From positions 62,378-126,377 of the forward strand of contig PDPR01000013.1 in NCBI GenBank assembly GCA_002749285.1: a DNA stretch of 64,000 bases. Direction: 5' to 3'. The position numbers and the translations under genes were made by a program. Shown here piece by piece: positions 8,699 through 17,498 of this stretch. The stretch is from Maribacter sp. GTDB taxonomy: Bacteria > Bacteroidota > Bacteroidia > Flavobacteriales > Flavobacteriaceae. How positions within the stretch are numbered: the first letter of the stretch is position 1; each line of letters starts with the position of its first letter. A model generated the notes under the pieces. It had not been told where the DNA came from. It did not search any database and saw only the letters and a list, made by a program, of their open reading frames with translations.

Positions 8699-9676
8699 TT
8701 ATTTTTTTCTGTCAACCACGTAATTGACCATAAGCTCCAAGGAATCCCTATAGTTGGTTTGGGGATAGGTAAGTAGTATATCCAATGCAAGTCTTTTGAA
8801 TTCGCGCATTTTGTTCTCTGCATAGTCCAACCCACCTTGATCTTTGACAAATTGGATTACCTCTTTTACCCTCTTCTTATCACGGTTGTGGTTTTTTACC
8901 GAATTGATCAGCCAATTTTTATCTGTTTTGGAGCAAGTGTTCAACACATAGATCAGTGGCAGGGTCATTTTCTGTTCTTTGATATCTATGCCCGTGGGTT
9001 TTCCTATTTGCCGATTCCCATAATCAAAAAGGTCATCCTTGATCTGAAAGGCCATACCGCAATATTCCCCAAATTTCCGAAAGGTTTCCACTTCATCAGA
9101 ATCCGGGTTCACCGAACAGGCACCCATGCTGCAACAGGCAGCGATCAAGGTTGCGGTCTTTTGGCGAATGATATCGTAATACACATCCTCGGTAATATCC
9201 AACTTTCTTGCCTTCTCTATTTGCAAAAGTTCACCTTCGCTCATTTCGCGTACAGCCACCGAAATTATCCTGAGTAAATCAAAATCACCATTATCAATGG
9301 AAAGCAACAGTCCCTTAGAGAGTAGAAAATCACCCACCAAGACAGCGATTTTATTTTTCCACAAGGCATTTATGGAAAAAAATCCGCGGCGTTTATTGCT
9401 TTCATCCACCACATCATCATGTACAAGTGTAGCGGTATGGATCAATTCTATCACAGAGGCCCCACGATAAGTGCGTTCATTCACTTCCCCATTGTTCAAT
9501 AGTTTGGCAGTCAGGAATACGAACATGGGACGCATTTGTTTTCCCTTGCGGTTAACAATATAATATGTTATACGGTTAAGCAAGGCAACATTGGAAGACA
9601 TGGATTCACGGAACTTATTTTCAAAAAGTTCCATTTCCAGAATTACAGGATCTTTTATTTGGGATACTACTTTCAA
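8699..9676 (-). CDS. ispB: Long-chain polyprenyl diphosphate synthase
   Basis: The enzyme adds isopentenyl units to an allylic diphosphate to make the polyprenyl tail of menaquinone. The first Asp-rich motif DDVVD is at 87-91 and the second, DDLFD, at 214-218. The residue five positions before the first motif is Ala82, and a small residue there favours a long product. The exact chain length cannot be read from sequence. The start is a TTG at 9676, giving MKVVSQIKDP as in homologues. The 325-residue length is normal. Confidence 0.9.
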   Translation of the reverse strand: MKVVSQIKDPVILEMELFENKFRESMSSNVALLNRITYYIVNRKGKQMRPMFVFLTAKLLNNGEVNERTYRGASVIELIHTATLVHDDVVDESNKRRGFFSINALWKNKIAVLVGDFLLSKGLLLSIDNGDFDLLRIISVAVREMSEGELLQIEKARKLDITEDVYYDIIRQKTATLIAACCSMGACSVNPDSDEVETFRKFGEYCGMAFQIKDDLFDYGNRQIGKPTGIDIKEQKMTLPLIYVLNTCSKTDKNWLINSVKNHNRDKKRVKEVIQFVKDQGGLDYAENKMREFKRLALDILLTYPQTNYRDSLELMVNYVVDRKK

Positions 9677-9844
9677 GTAAATTTGCTTTATGGTTAAATT
9701 TAAGGAAAATTAAAAGGATATGGCATACGTTTTTTCAACGGGAACCCTTTTGCCAATAAATAATCGAAAAACCAATATGTTATTGATATTGGGATTCGAC
9801 CTGATCTTCAACCTACAGGTTCAATACCTATGTTTGTACCCCCT

Positions 9845-10891
9845 TTAAGCCTTGTTCGCCAATTGGCCACAAGCTGCATCAATATCCTTTCCCCGGGAAC
9901 GACGTACGGTAACGGTGATTCCCTTACGCTCCAAGGTTGCCACATACATATCAATGGCCTTGTCATTTGCTTGTTGGAATTGCCCGTCATCAATAGGGTT
10001 ATACTCTATCAAATTTACTTTTGAAGGGGCGAAACGGCAGAATTGAACCAATGCATCCGCATCTTTTTGGCTATCATTTATCCCTTTCCAGACTACATAT
10101 TCATAAGTGATCCTATTTTTGGTCTTACTATACCAATATTGCAAGGCCTCCCTAAGATCTGCCAGGTTCATTTTTGCATTGAACGGCATTATCGAGGTGC
10201 GGATTTCATCTATGGCGGAATGCAAGGAAACGGCAAGATTGAACTTGACCTCCTCATCGGCCATTTTTCTGATCATTTTAGGTACCCCGGAAGTGGAAAC
10301 GGTAATTCTTTTGGGGGACATTCCCAAACCGTCACGGGAAGTTATCTTATCTATGGCCTTAAGAACGTTGTTGTAATTCATCAAAGGCTCCCCCATTCCC
10401 ATAAACACTATGTTGCTTAAAGGCCGATCAAAATATAGACGGCTTTCGTTGTCTATGGCAACAACTTGGTCATAGATCTCATCGGGGTTTAAATTCCGCA
10501 TACGCTTTAATCTGGCCGTGGCGCAGAACTTACAGTTCAAACTACACCCAACTTGGCTAGAGACACAAGCCGTTGTCCTCGATCTCGTGGGAATAAGCAC
10601 GGATTCTACCACCAAATCATCGTGCAGGCGAACCGCATTTTTTATGGTGCCGTCCGAACTACGCTGCATTTGATCAACCTTAATATGGTTGATCACAAAA
10701 TTGGAAGTCAGGAAATCACGGGTCTCTTTTGAGATATTGGTCATTACCTCAAAGTCATGTGCCGATTTTTGCCATAACCATTCGTAGACTTGATTGCCAC
10801 GAAACGCCTTGTCACCATTGTTGACGAAAAACTCGCACAATTGGTCCAAGGTTAATGCCCTAATATCTTTCTTTTTGATTTTCTCTTCCAT
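9845..10891 (-). CDS. rlmN: Dual rRNA/tRNA adenine C2 methyltransferase RlmN
   Basis: RlmN is a radical SAM enzyme that methylates C2 of A2503 in 23S rRNA and A37 in some tRNAs. The iron-sulfur motif is Cys116-x3-Cys120-x2-Cys123. Cys109 and the Cys in the C-terminal segment AACGQLA match the two catalytic cysteines of the E. coli enzyme. The ATG at 10891 (MEEKIKKKDIRALTL) is preferred over the in-frame upstream start at 10927. The product has 348 residues, a normal length. Confidence 0.95.
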   Translation of the reverse strand: MEEKIKKKDIRALTLDQLCEFFVNNGDKAFRGNQVYEWLWQKSAHDFEVMTNISKETRDFLTSNFVINHIKVDQMQRSSDGTIKNAVRLHDDLVVESVLIPTRSRTTACVSSQVGCSLNCKFCATARLKRMRNLNPDEIYDQVVAIDNESRLYFDRPLSNIVFMGMGEPLMNYNNVLKAIDKITSRDGLGMSPKRITVSTSGVPKMIRKMADEEVKFNLAVSLHSAIDEIRTSIMPFNAKMNLADLREALQYWYSKTKNRITYEYVVWKGINDSQKDADALVQFCRFAPSKVNLIEYNPIDDGQFQQANDKAIDMYVATLERKGITVTVRRSRGKDIDAACGQLANKA

Positions 10892-11002
10892 TCGATTAAG
10901 GTCGAAAATAGAAAATCCCACATTCAATATAAATCGTAAAGTGGGATCTCACTATTCGGTATCTTTTAAATTTCCGCTTCTTCGGAAGTAGTATTATCCT
11001 GA

Positions 11003-12052
11003 CTATAAGATCAACATGGCATCACCATAAGAATAAAACTTATAGCCTTCCATGATCGCTTCCTTATATGCCTTCTTCATTAAATCGTGACCGGCAAAAG
11101 CAGAGACCATCATCAACAGTGTGGATTTCGGCAAATGAAAATTGGTTACCATACAGGTCGCTATACTGAACTCATAAGGTGGGAATATGAACTTGTTCGT
11201 CCACCCATCAAAAGTATTCAGCGTATGCTCCGAGGAAACGGCACTTTCCAAACCGCGCATTGCCGTGGTACCTACGGCACACACTTTCCGTTTCTTTGAT
11301 TTTGCGGAATTCACCACCTCTGTGGTTTTTTCATCGATAATCAGTTCCTCACTGTCCATCTTATGTTTGGAAAGATCTTCGACCTCTACTGGGTTAAAAG
11401 TACCCAAACCAACATGCAAAGTGATCTCTGCAAGATCGACACCCTTGATTTCAAGTCGTTTTAAAAGATGTCTGGAAAAATGAAGACCAGCTGTAGGTGC
11501 CGCGACAGCACCTTCATGTTTTGCGTAAATGGTCTGATAACGACCCTCATCTTCTGGCTCAACATCTCTTTTTATGTACTTTGGCAATGGGGTCTCACCC
11601 AATTCCCTAAGTTTTATCCTAAAATCGGTATAGGACCCATCATATAAAAAACGTAAGGTCCTCCCCCTAGAGGTAGTATTGTCGATTACTTCTGCCACCA
11701 AACTCTCATCATCCCCAAAATAAAGTTTGTTGCCAATACGGATCTTACGTGCGGGGTCGACCAGAACATCCCAAAGACGCTGTTCCTCATTCAATTCCCT
11801 TAAAAGGAATACTTCAATACGTGCACCTGTTTTTTCTTTATTACCATACAATCTTGCAGGGAATACCTTGGTATTGTTCAATACCATTACGTCCCCTTCA
11901 TCAAAATAATCGATAAGGTCCTTGAACATCCTATGCTCTATTTTCCCGGTTTCCCGGTGTATGACCATTAGTTTGGATTCATCCCTGTGTTCAGAAGGGT
12001 ACTCGGCCAACAATTCCTTTGGAAGCTCAAAATTAAAGTGTGATAATTTCAT
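11003..12052 (-). CDS. queA: S-adenosylmethionine:tRNA ribosyltransferase-isomerase
   Basis: QueA transfers and isomerises the ribosyl group of SAM onto 7-aminomethyl-7-deazaguanine in tRNA, which forms epoxyqueuosine. The 349-residue product starts [21 protein letters not shown], the standard family start, at the ATG at 12052; a longer reading frame from 12112 adds unrelated residues. Conserved blocks include [10 protein letters not shown] and [12 protein letters not shown]. It lies between aroA and rlmN, a common flavobacterial order. No other queuosine genes are in the window. Confidence 0.95.
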   Translation of the reverse strand: MKLSHFNFELPKELLAEYPSEHRDESKLMVIHRETGKIEHRMFKDLIDYFDEGDVMVLNNTKVFPARLYGNKEKTGARIEVFLLRELNEEQRLWDVLVDPARKIRIGNKLYFGDDESLVAEVIDNTTSRGRTLRFLYDGSYTDFRIKLRELGETPLPKYIKRDVEPEDEGRYQTIYAKHEGAVAAPTAGLHFSRHLLKRLEIKGVDLAEITLHVGLGTFNPVEVEDLSKHKMDSEELIIDEKTTEVVNSAKSKKRKVCAVGTTAMRGLESAVSSEHTLNTFDGWTNKFIFPPYEFSIATCMVTNFHLPKSTLLMMVSAFAGHDLMKKAYKEAIMEGYKFYSYGDAMLIL

Positions 12053-12145
12053 ATAATGTATTGTGTTTTTTTCGGAAAGTTCAGCGGCTGCAAATATACG
12101 ACCTCGAAACAAGGGTTGTCAAGTAAAACGATGATTAAATGACAA

Positions 12146-13381
12146 TTATAGTTCCTGTGGCCGAAACCCTACTTCTTTGAGGTCTTCCCAAAAATCGGGA
12201 TAGGATTTGGATACCACTTCCGCTTCATTGACCACAAAGGAGGTTTTCATTGACAATGGGGCGAAAGCCATTGCCATTCTATGGTCATTATAGGTATCTA
12301 TGGCCACCTCTTGTTTTAATTTTAAGTCGATGGAGGGCTGCAACAAGAGTGACCTGTCAGTAACCGATACCTTGGCCCCAAACTTTGACAATTCGGTCTT
12401 CATTGCCTCCAACCTATCGGTTTCCTTGATTTTCAAGGTATGTAACCCTTTCAATCCACAACCTACTCCCAACCCTAAACAGGTAACGGCAATCGTCTGG
12501 GCTATGTCGGGTGTGTTTGCCAGATCGTAGGTAAAAGATCTGGATTTATGCTCTTTTACCTTTTTCAGGACAATCGCATTTGCCTTGAATGTCGTTTCCA
12601 CACCAAAGTCCGTGTAGATTTCGGCGAGAACACTGTCGCCTTGCAAACTGTTCTTCTTATACGAACCCAACCGGATTTCGGAACCTGCCCCGCTCAAGGC
12701 CACAATGCTGTAAAAATAGGAGGCTGAACTCCAATCCGATTCCACAACCAATTCAATTGGTGCTACACGCTTAACCGCGGATACTTTTATGGTGTTCCCC
12801 TCAAATGATGTTTGTACACCAATTTGGTCCAATAGCCCCAAGGTCATTTTTATATAAGGGACAGAAGTTATTTTACCGACCAATTCCATTTCCAAACCAT
12901 TTTCCAGACTAGGTGCTATCAATAACAGTGAGGAAATATATTGACTACTGATATCGGCCGGAAGACTTACATTGTTCCCCGCCAACTTTTTACCGTGGAT
13001 TCTAATCGGGGGATATCCTTCATTCTTGACATACCCTATATCCGCCCCAAGACTTTTCAGGGCATCGACCAAGACCTTTATTGGTCTTTCCTTCATTCGT
13101 CCGGACCCTGTCAATACAATGTCCTTGCCCTCTTGGGCGGCAAAATAACCGGTCAGGAAACGCATTGCGGTTCCCGCATGGTGTATGTCGATCTCTCCAT
13201 TATCCATGGCAAGTCCCTTTTGCATGGCCTCGGCATCGTCGGAATTGGAACAGTTACGAATTGATATATCCGGGTATAAGGCCTGTAACAACAAAGACCT
13301 GTTCGACTCACTTTTAGAACCTGTGATCTGTATATTGGATATTAATAAATCCCCTGACGGACCGATTAGATGTAGCTTCAA
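12146..13381 (-). CDS. aroA: 3-phosphoshikimate 1-carboxyvinyltransferase (EPSP synthase)
   Basis: AroA joins phosphoenolpyruvate to shikimate 3-phosphate in the shikimate pathway. The 411-residue protein shows the substrate-binding segments GSKSESNRSLLLQ (about 23-35), GTAMRFLTGYFA, SSQYISSLLLIAP and the C-terminal DRLEAMKTEL and DHRMAMAFA. The best start is a TTG at 13381, as no upstream ATG fits. It is the shikimate step that feeds chorismate to the tyrA/pheA operon at 17.5-21.4 kb, though it is not part of that operon. Confidence 0.93.
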   Translation of the reverse strand: MKLHLIGPSGDLLISNIQITGSKSESNRSLLLQALYPDISIRNCSNSDDAEAMQKGLAMDNGEIDIHHAGTAMRFLTGYFAAQEGKDIVLTGSGRMKERPIKVLVDALKSLGADIGYVKNEGYPPIRIHGKKLAGNNVSLPADISSQYISSLLLIAPSLENGLEMELVGKITSVPYIKMTLGLLDQIGVQTSFEGNTIKVSAVKRVAPIELVVESDWSSASYFYSIVALSGAGSEIRLGSYKKNSLQGDSVLAEIYTDFGVETTFKANAIVLKKVKEHKSRSFTYDLANTPDIAQTIAVTCLGLGVGCGLKGLHTLKIKETDRLEAMKTELSKFGAKVSVTDRSLLLQPSIDLKLKQEVAIDTYNDHRMAMAFAPLSMKTSFVVNEAEVVSKSYPDFWEDLKEVGFRPQEL

Positions 13382-13416
13382 TGTGTATATTTTTTATGGA
13401 AGACCCAAATATACTA

Positions 13417-13743
13417 TTATCTGAGTTTCTTGTTGTTTTGATGCCTATCGTGGTCCCTTTTCGATTTTATATCCATTTTCTTATCAAAAGCGGCCTCTAA
13501 ATCTATACCCGTTTGGTTGGCCAAACACAGGACCACAAAAAGCACATCGGCCAATTCCTCCCCAAGATCCTTGTCCTTGTCCGATTCCTTTTCGCTCTGC
13601 TCACCATATCGGCGGGCAATGATACGGGCCACCTCACCTACTTCCTCGGTAAGTTGGGCCATATTGGTCAGTTCGTTAAAATAACGGACCCCATGCTCCT
13701 TGATCCAATCATCTACCTCCTTTTGTGCCTTTTTTATCCCCAT
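13417..13743 (-). CDS. MazG-type nucleotide pyrophosphohydrolase
   Basis: The 108-residue all-helical protein carries the MazG-family metal-binding motifs EEVGE and, further on, EELADVL. Such enzymes hydrolyse nucleoside triphosphates to monophosphates and pyrophosphate and are thought to clean non-canonical nucleotides. The substrate is unknown. Its ATG shares one base with the stop of the preceding degenerate reading frame (TAATG), a relic of coupling to the DUF3857 gene. Confidence 0.85.
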   Translation of the reverse strand: MGIKKAQKEVDDWIKEHGVRYFNELTNMAQLTEEVGEVARIIARRYGEQSEKESDKDKDLGEELADVLFVVLCLANQTGIDLEAAFDKKMDIKSKRDHDRHQNNKKLR

Positions 13744-14282
13744 TATTCTTCTTTGGACAAAACTATTTTTTCCAACTGTTTTTCAATAATAGTTTTATAA
13801 TAATTCTTTATAACCATATAGTCCCCTGCTTGTATAATAGGAACATTTATTTGGTCCTCAATATAAAATTGCATGAAACCACCATCGACCACACCTAACT
13901 TATATGTGAAATTAGCTTGTCTTCCCAGTGTTACCAATCTAATGGACTTTGGCATAAAATCAACCTTATAACCTTCTTTATTTCTTTTCCGTTTTTATCG
14001 TAAACAAAAACTTCGATATTTTTTATCCTCTTCTCTTTGTCGCAAAGCAATTGGGTCTTTGAATACCTGTCACCCATTTTATTCAAGACAGGTCACCACC
14101 TGTTTCACTTCGTAAACCATTGAGTGATCGGACACCACCTCGATTTTCATCGCATCCAAGCGGACAACCGCATTCGCATCTTTGGTCAAAAAGAGGTCAA
14201 GGCTCAAGGCTTGGTACATTTCTTCTTGGGCATAGAACGAGGCAAGCACCAGAAAGGAACAAAGAAATAAAGGTAAGCGCAT
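13743..14282 (-). pseudogene. Degenerate DUF3857 (transglutaminase-like) gene
   Basis: Three reading frames must be joined to recover one protein. The first (14282-14080) has a signal peptide and the DUF3857 start KDANAVVRLDAMKIEVV. One extra T near 14095 then shifts the frame; removing it continues as VLNKMGDRYSKTQ and later IKNIEVFVYDKNGKEI, the conserved next block. The last part (up to 13743) resembles the C-terminal strand region, GYKVDF to EKQLEKIVLSKE. Full-length relatives are about 650 residues. About 165 remain, so most of the middle, including the transglutaminase core, has been deleted. Homology is from memory of the family. Confidence 0.7.
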
Positions 14283-14360
14283 TGGTTTGGTCTAATCGAA
14301 TTACCACACCCCAAATTTAGGTCTTTTTCTTACATTTTTAAAAAAAACCGACGAATCTTA

Positions 14361-14813
14361 CTACTCCTTGGTTTTTGTGTCGATTACAATGGTTACAGGG
14401 CCATCATTCAATAAACCGACTTTCATATCCGCCCCAAAAATACCTGTTCCTATATCCTTTCCAAGATGTTTTTGGAATTCTTGCACGAACTTTTCATATA
14501 GGGGAATCGAAACATCGGGCTTGGCCGCTTTCATATAGGAAGGGCGATGTCCTTTTTTAGTCGAGGCCTGTAGGGTAAATTGGCTCACCACAATGGCATC
14601 CCCACCCTGTTCGACCAATGACTTGTTCATAACCCCGTTTTCATCATTGAAGATCCGGAGATTCACTATTTTACGGGAAAGCCATTCTATGTCACTTTCA
14701 TCATCCCCACAGCCAACACCCAATAGGACAAGTAGTCCACAACCTATCTTGGAAATCGTTTCGCCATCTACCGAAACACTTGCATGCGAGACCCTCTGTA
14801 CAACAGCTTTCAT
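14361..14813 (-). CDS. dtd: D-aminoacyl-tRNA deacylase
   Basis: Dtd hydrolyses D-amino acids (and glycine) wrongly attached to tRNA. The 150-residue product starts MKAVVQRVSHASVSVDGE and has both signature motifs, SQFTLQA near residue 77 and the Gly-cis-Pro motif in NDGPVT near residue 137, which excludes L-amino acids. The length is standard. It lies 33 bp downstream of rsgA on the same strand. Confidence 0.95.
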   Translation of the reverse strand: MKAVVQRVSHASVSVDGETISKIGCGLLVLLGVGCGDDESDIEWLSRKIVNLRIFNDENGVMNKSLVEQGGDAIVVSQFTLQASTKKGHRPSYMKAAKPDVSIPLYEKFVQEFQKHLGKDIGTGIFGADMKVGLLNDGPVTIVIDTKTKE

Positions 14814-14846
14814 AATTACACCACTACATTTTAGTTTGAGATAATC

Positions 14847-15797
14847 TTACGGTTTTTCAAAAATATCAATTCTATAAGTATCATCGTCCCCTGTAACCAT
14901 TTGGACATAACTCTTATATCTGCCCCAGGCCACCCCATTATTATCAAGGGCCTCTTTCACGGCACATTTAGGCTCATCCAAATGAAGGCAATTATTGAAT
15001 TTGCATCCACTTTTAAGTTTAAAAAACTCAGGGAAATAATCACCTATTTCATCTTTTTCCATATCAAAGACACCAAAACCCCTAATCCCAGGAGTATCGA
15101 TTATTCTGGCATTAAAACTTAAATCGAACATTTCCGCGAATGTTGTGGTGTGCCGGCCCTGCAAATGTTGTTCCGATATCTCGGTGGTCTTGATTTGCAA
15201 TGAAGGTTCCAAAGCATTGATCAATGTGGATTTGCCAACACCGGAATTACCAGAGAACATACTGGTCTTGCCCTTCATCAATTCCTTTACCTTGTCGATA
15301 TTCCTGCCCCTGGTCGCCGATATGCCAATGCACGTATACCCAATTTCCCGATAAAGGGCAGCAAGGTACTTAACCTCTGACAACTCATCCTTATCATAGG
15401 AATCGATCTTATTAAAAAGTAGTATCGCGGGAATACCATAAGCCTCTGCGGTGACCAAAAAACGATCAATGAAAACAGTATGGGTCTTTGGGTTTTTAAG
15501 GGTTACCAACACGAATACCTGATCAAGGTTGGCCGCGATTATATGGGTCTGCTTCGATAGCTTTACCGATTTTCTTATGATATAGTTTTTCCGGTCTTCA
15601 ATCTCAGTGATCATCCCAATGGTTTCCTCATCCGCATTCTCCACTTCAAAAACCACATGATCACCCACTGCAACAGGATTCGTACTTTTTATCCCTTTTA
15701 TACGGAATTTACCTTTTATACGACATTCATAAAAATCGCCGTCTATCGATTTAACGGTATACCAACTACCTGTAGACTTATAAACAATACCTTTCAT
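14847..15797 (-). CDS. rsgA: Ribosome small subunit-dependent GTPase RsgA
   Basis: RsgA is a late-stage 30S assembly GTPase. The GTP-binding motifs appear in permuted order as in the family: NKID (G4) at 129-132, GNSGVGKST (G1) at about 183-191, and DTPG (G3) at 234-237. An OB-fold forms the first 70 residues. The C-terminal zinc site is Cys-x4-Cys-x-His-x5-Cys in GCKFNNCLHLDEPKC. The product has 316 residues, a normal length. Confidence 0.95.
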   Translation of the reverse strand: MKGIVYKSTGSWYTVKSIDGDFYECRIKGKFRIKGIKSTNPVAVGDHVVFEVENADEETIGMITEIEDRKNYIIRKSVKLSKQTHIIAANLDQVFVLVTLKNPKTHTVFIDRFLVTAEAYGIPAILLFNKIDSYDKDELSEVKYLAALYREIGYTCIGISATRGRNIDKVKELMKGKTSMFSGNSGVGKSTLINALEPSLQIKTTEISEQHLQGRHTTTFAEMFDLSFNARIIDTPGIRGFGVFDMEKDEIGDYFPEFFKLKSGCKFNNCLHLDEPKCAVKEALDNNGVAWGRYKSYVQMVTGDDDTYRIDIFEKP

Positions 15798-16244
15798 TGA
15801 TTAACAGATTCCCTTAACCTACAAAGTAACTGTTTTTATCAACATAAAATACTATAAACCTGATGCAGTTCCATCAACACAAGACCAAAAAACAAAAATG
15901 GATTCCGTAAAAAACCAATATTCCAATATTTACCTTTCCAAACGTGTTGTATGCCCAAAAACAATTATCATACGATCATTGACAGGACCAATGCTTCAAA
16001 TATAAAATTCCATACCCCCATCGTTGTATCGGGTAATTTGAAAAAACCGGGGTTTCCCCAGAAGTCATTTTACCAATTAAGGGGAAATGGCATGAGGCAA
16101 GGAAGATCAATCGGTTTTTGGCCTTTGCCTTCCAATAGGTTGTTTTAGATACGAGACTATTTTCAGAAAGTCCGACCTTCCCACGGGTTCTCCCTTTACT
16201 TTCATTATCTTCGGGAATTATTAATTATTTAATCTATTCATATT
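15798..16244. other. Intergenic region, no gene seen
   Basis: This 447-bp stretch between divergent rsgA and the secreted-protein gene holds only short reading frames with low-complexity translations. I found no RNA signature, repeat or convincing promoter box. Confidence 0.5.
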
Positions 16245-16693
16245 ATGAGAAAAATTGTTTTGCTTTTTTGCTTTTTTGCTTTATGGCCTTAATGTCCTTT
16301 GGGGCAAACGCCCAGGAATACGCAGTAATTACAAGCGTAGAATCTATAGTGCCAAGTGGCTTGGGACGTTCGAGACTGATCAACTCCCTTGAGGAAAAGG
16401 ATTACAAGGAATTCACCAGTGTGCAGACTGAGGATGACAAGACCCGGAACAAATCGAAAAGGGGTGAAATCAGGGTAAAGAATTTCGAGGAAACAAAATT
16501 ATTGAACTTTTTCAATATTGGAGGAATCCGTTTTCAGAATATAGCAGCGAATGATGCGCTGATCACCTCCAAAATCAATTCAATGGTCGCCAATGGATGG
16601 GAATTGGCTTTTGTGACCAGTGCTGTTGAGAGTGATAGTGGCAAAGGGGATGGCCAAGGTATTTTCATTACCCGATATATTTTCAAACGATAA
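16245..16693 (+). CDS. Secreted hypothetical protein, start codon out of frame
   Basis: The mature region (from about 16313, QEYAVITSVESIV to TRYIFKR) matches a small secreted protein family that recurs in Bacteroidetes, with unknown function. The natural start appears to be ATG at 16245 (MRKIVLLF), but its frame stops at 16290. The rest is read from another frame open from 16268. The cause is a tandem 8-bp repeat at 16263-16278; removing one unit joins ATG to a perfect signal peptide ending in GANAQ. As sequenced, translation could still begin at ATG 16283 or 16292, but with a shortened signal. It could be a recent pseudogene, a switchable gene or a sequencing error. Confidence 0.65.
16263..16278 (+). 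repeat. Two tandem copies of an 8-bp unit in a signal-peptide region
   Basis: The unit CTTTTTTG occurs twice in a row, followed by a partial third (CTTT). As 8 is not a multiple of 3, gain or loss of one unit changes the frame of the secreted-protein gene. The distance from ATG 16245 to the open frame is 23 nt with two units and 15 nt with one. Confidence 0.85.
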
Positions 16694-16722
16694 AAAAAGC
16701 CGGTTTACCAACCGGATTTTTT
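16694..16722. terminator. Terminator after the secreted-protein gene
   Basis: A hairpin CCGGTT-TACC-AACCGG is flanked by an A run and a T run, so it can act in both directions. It lies between the convergent secreted-protein and GIN-domain genes. Confidence 0.85.
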
Positions 16723-16730
16723 CAGAGAAC

Positions 16731-17408
16731 TCAATCTTTTATATGAACCCTGCCACCGGCCAGGGTTTTTTTATTGATATCTTTTGGATTGCCATAAACA
16801 TAGACATCCCCACCTGCCTTTACGTTGATGTTGACTTCTTCCGACGCATATACCTCGGCCTCACCCGCAGCGGTTATTCTCACCTCTGTATTGGATGTCT
16901 TAAGCTCACGACCTTCAAAGACACCCCCTGTATTCAGTACAACCCTTTGGTTTTCGGCCAGACCGGACAACTCAACAACACCTCCGGTCACAGCTCTGAC
17001 CTCCAAATCGACCACATCCAATCCTGCTCTAATCTGGGCACCTTCCTGTGAGCGGATCTCAAGATGATCTTGTTGAACCAATTCATTACAAACTATTTTC
17101 GCTCCTTCATTACCGTCAATAACATCCAAATGTTTGTAAAAGACCTCTATAAAGGTATCCTCTCCCGTAAATTTCCTATCCAATTGCATTTTCAACTTCA
17201 AAGTGCCATTGGAATTTACAACCTTGATATCATGAACATTCCTGCCCTTGATGGTAATCCTATTTTCATTGGATTTAATGAGGTTCACCTCTATCAGGTC
17301 AAAAACCTTGATCTTATTGAAGTCACCCACTTCCTTATCGATCATTCTTTGGGCAGATGCAGCCATAGATGTGATTACCGCCAAAAGGAATAGTATTTTT
17401 TTCATCAT
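16731..17408 (-). CDS. Secreted head-GIN-domain (DUF2807) protein
   Basis: The 225-residue protein has a signal peptide (MMKKILFLLAVITSMAASAQ) followed by a repetitive beta-rich domain with many short strands ending in the pattern of DUF2807, the head GIN domain. This domain is predicted to form a right-handed beta-helix and is common in Bacteroidetes surface or periplasmic proteins. The molecular role is unknown. A second, divergent member lies at 22891-23676. Confidence 0.85.
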   Translation of the reverse strand: MMKKILFLLAVITSMAASAQRMIDKEVGDFNKIKVFDLIEVNLIKSNENRITIKGRNVHDIKVVNSNGTLKLKMQLDRKFTGEDTFIEVFYKHLDVIDGNEGAKIVCNELVQQDHLEIRSQEGAQIRAGLDVVDLEVRAVTGGVVELSGLAENQRVVLNTGGVFEGRELKTSNTEVRITAAGEAEVYASEEVNINVKAGGDVYVYGNPKDINKKTLAGGRVHIKD

Positions 17409-17462
17409 TACTCTTTTAGATTTATCTAAAGATGATATCCAACTGAAAGTGTTACAGTTTTC

Positions 17463-17498
17463 AAAAAAAAATCCCGATCTTAAATCGGGATTTTTTTT
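17463..17498. terminator. Terminator of the aromatic amino acid operon
   Basis: The hairpin AATCCCGAT, 5-nt loop, ATCGGGATT is flanked by a run of A and a run of T. It starts right at the DAHP synthase stop codon and can also terminate in the other direction. Confidence 0.9.

Noticed and set aside
15951..16148. 65-codon frame in the rsgA/secreted-protein spacer
   Set aside because: No recognisable motif and no strong start; the composition is like the surrounding spacer.
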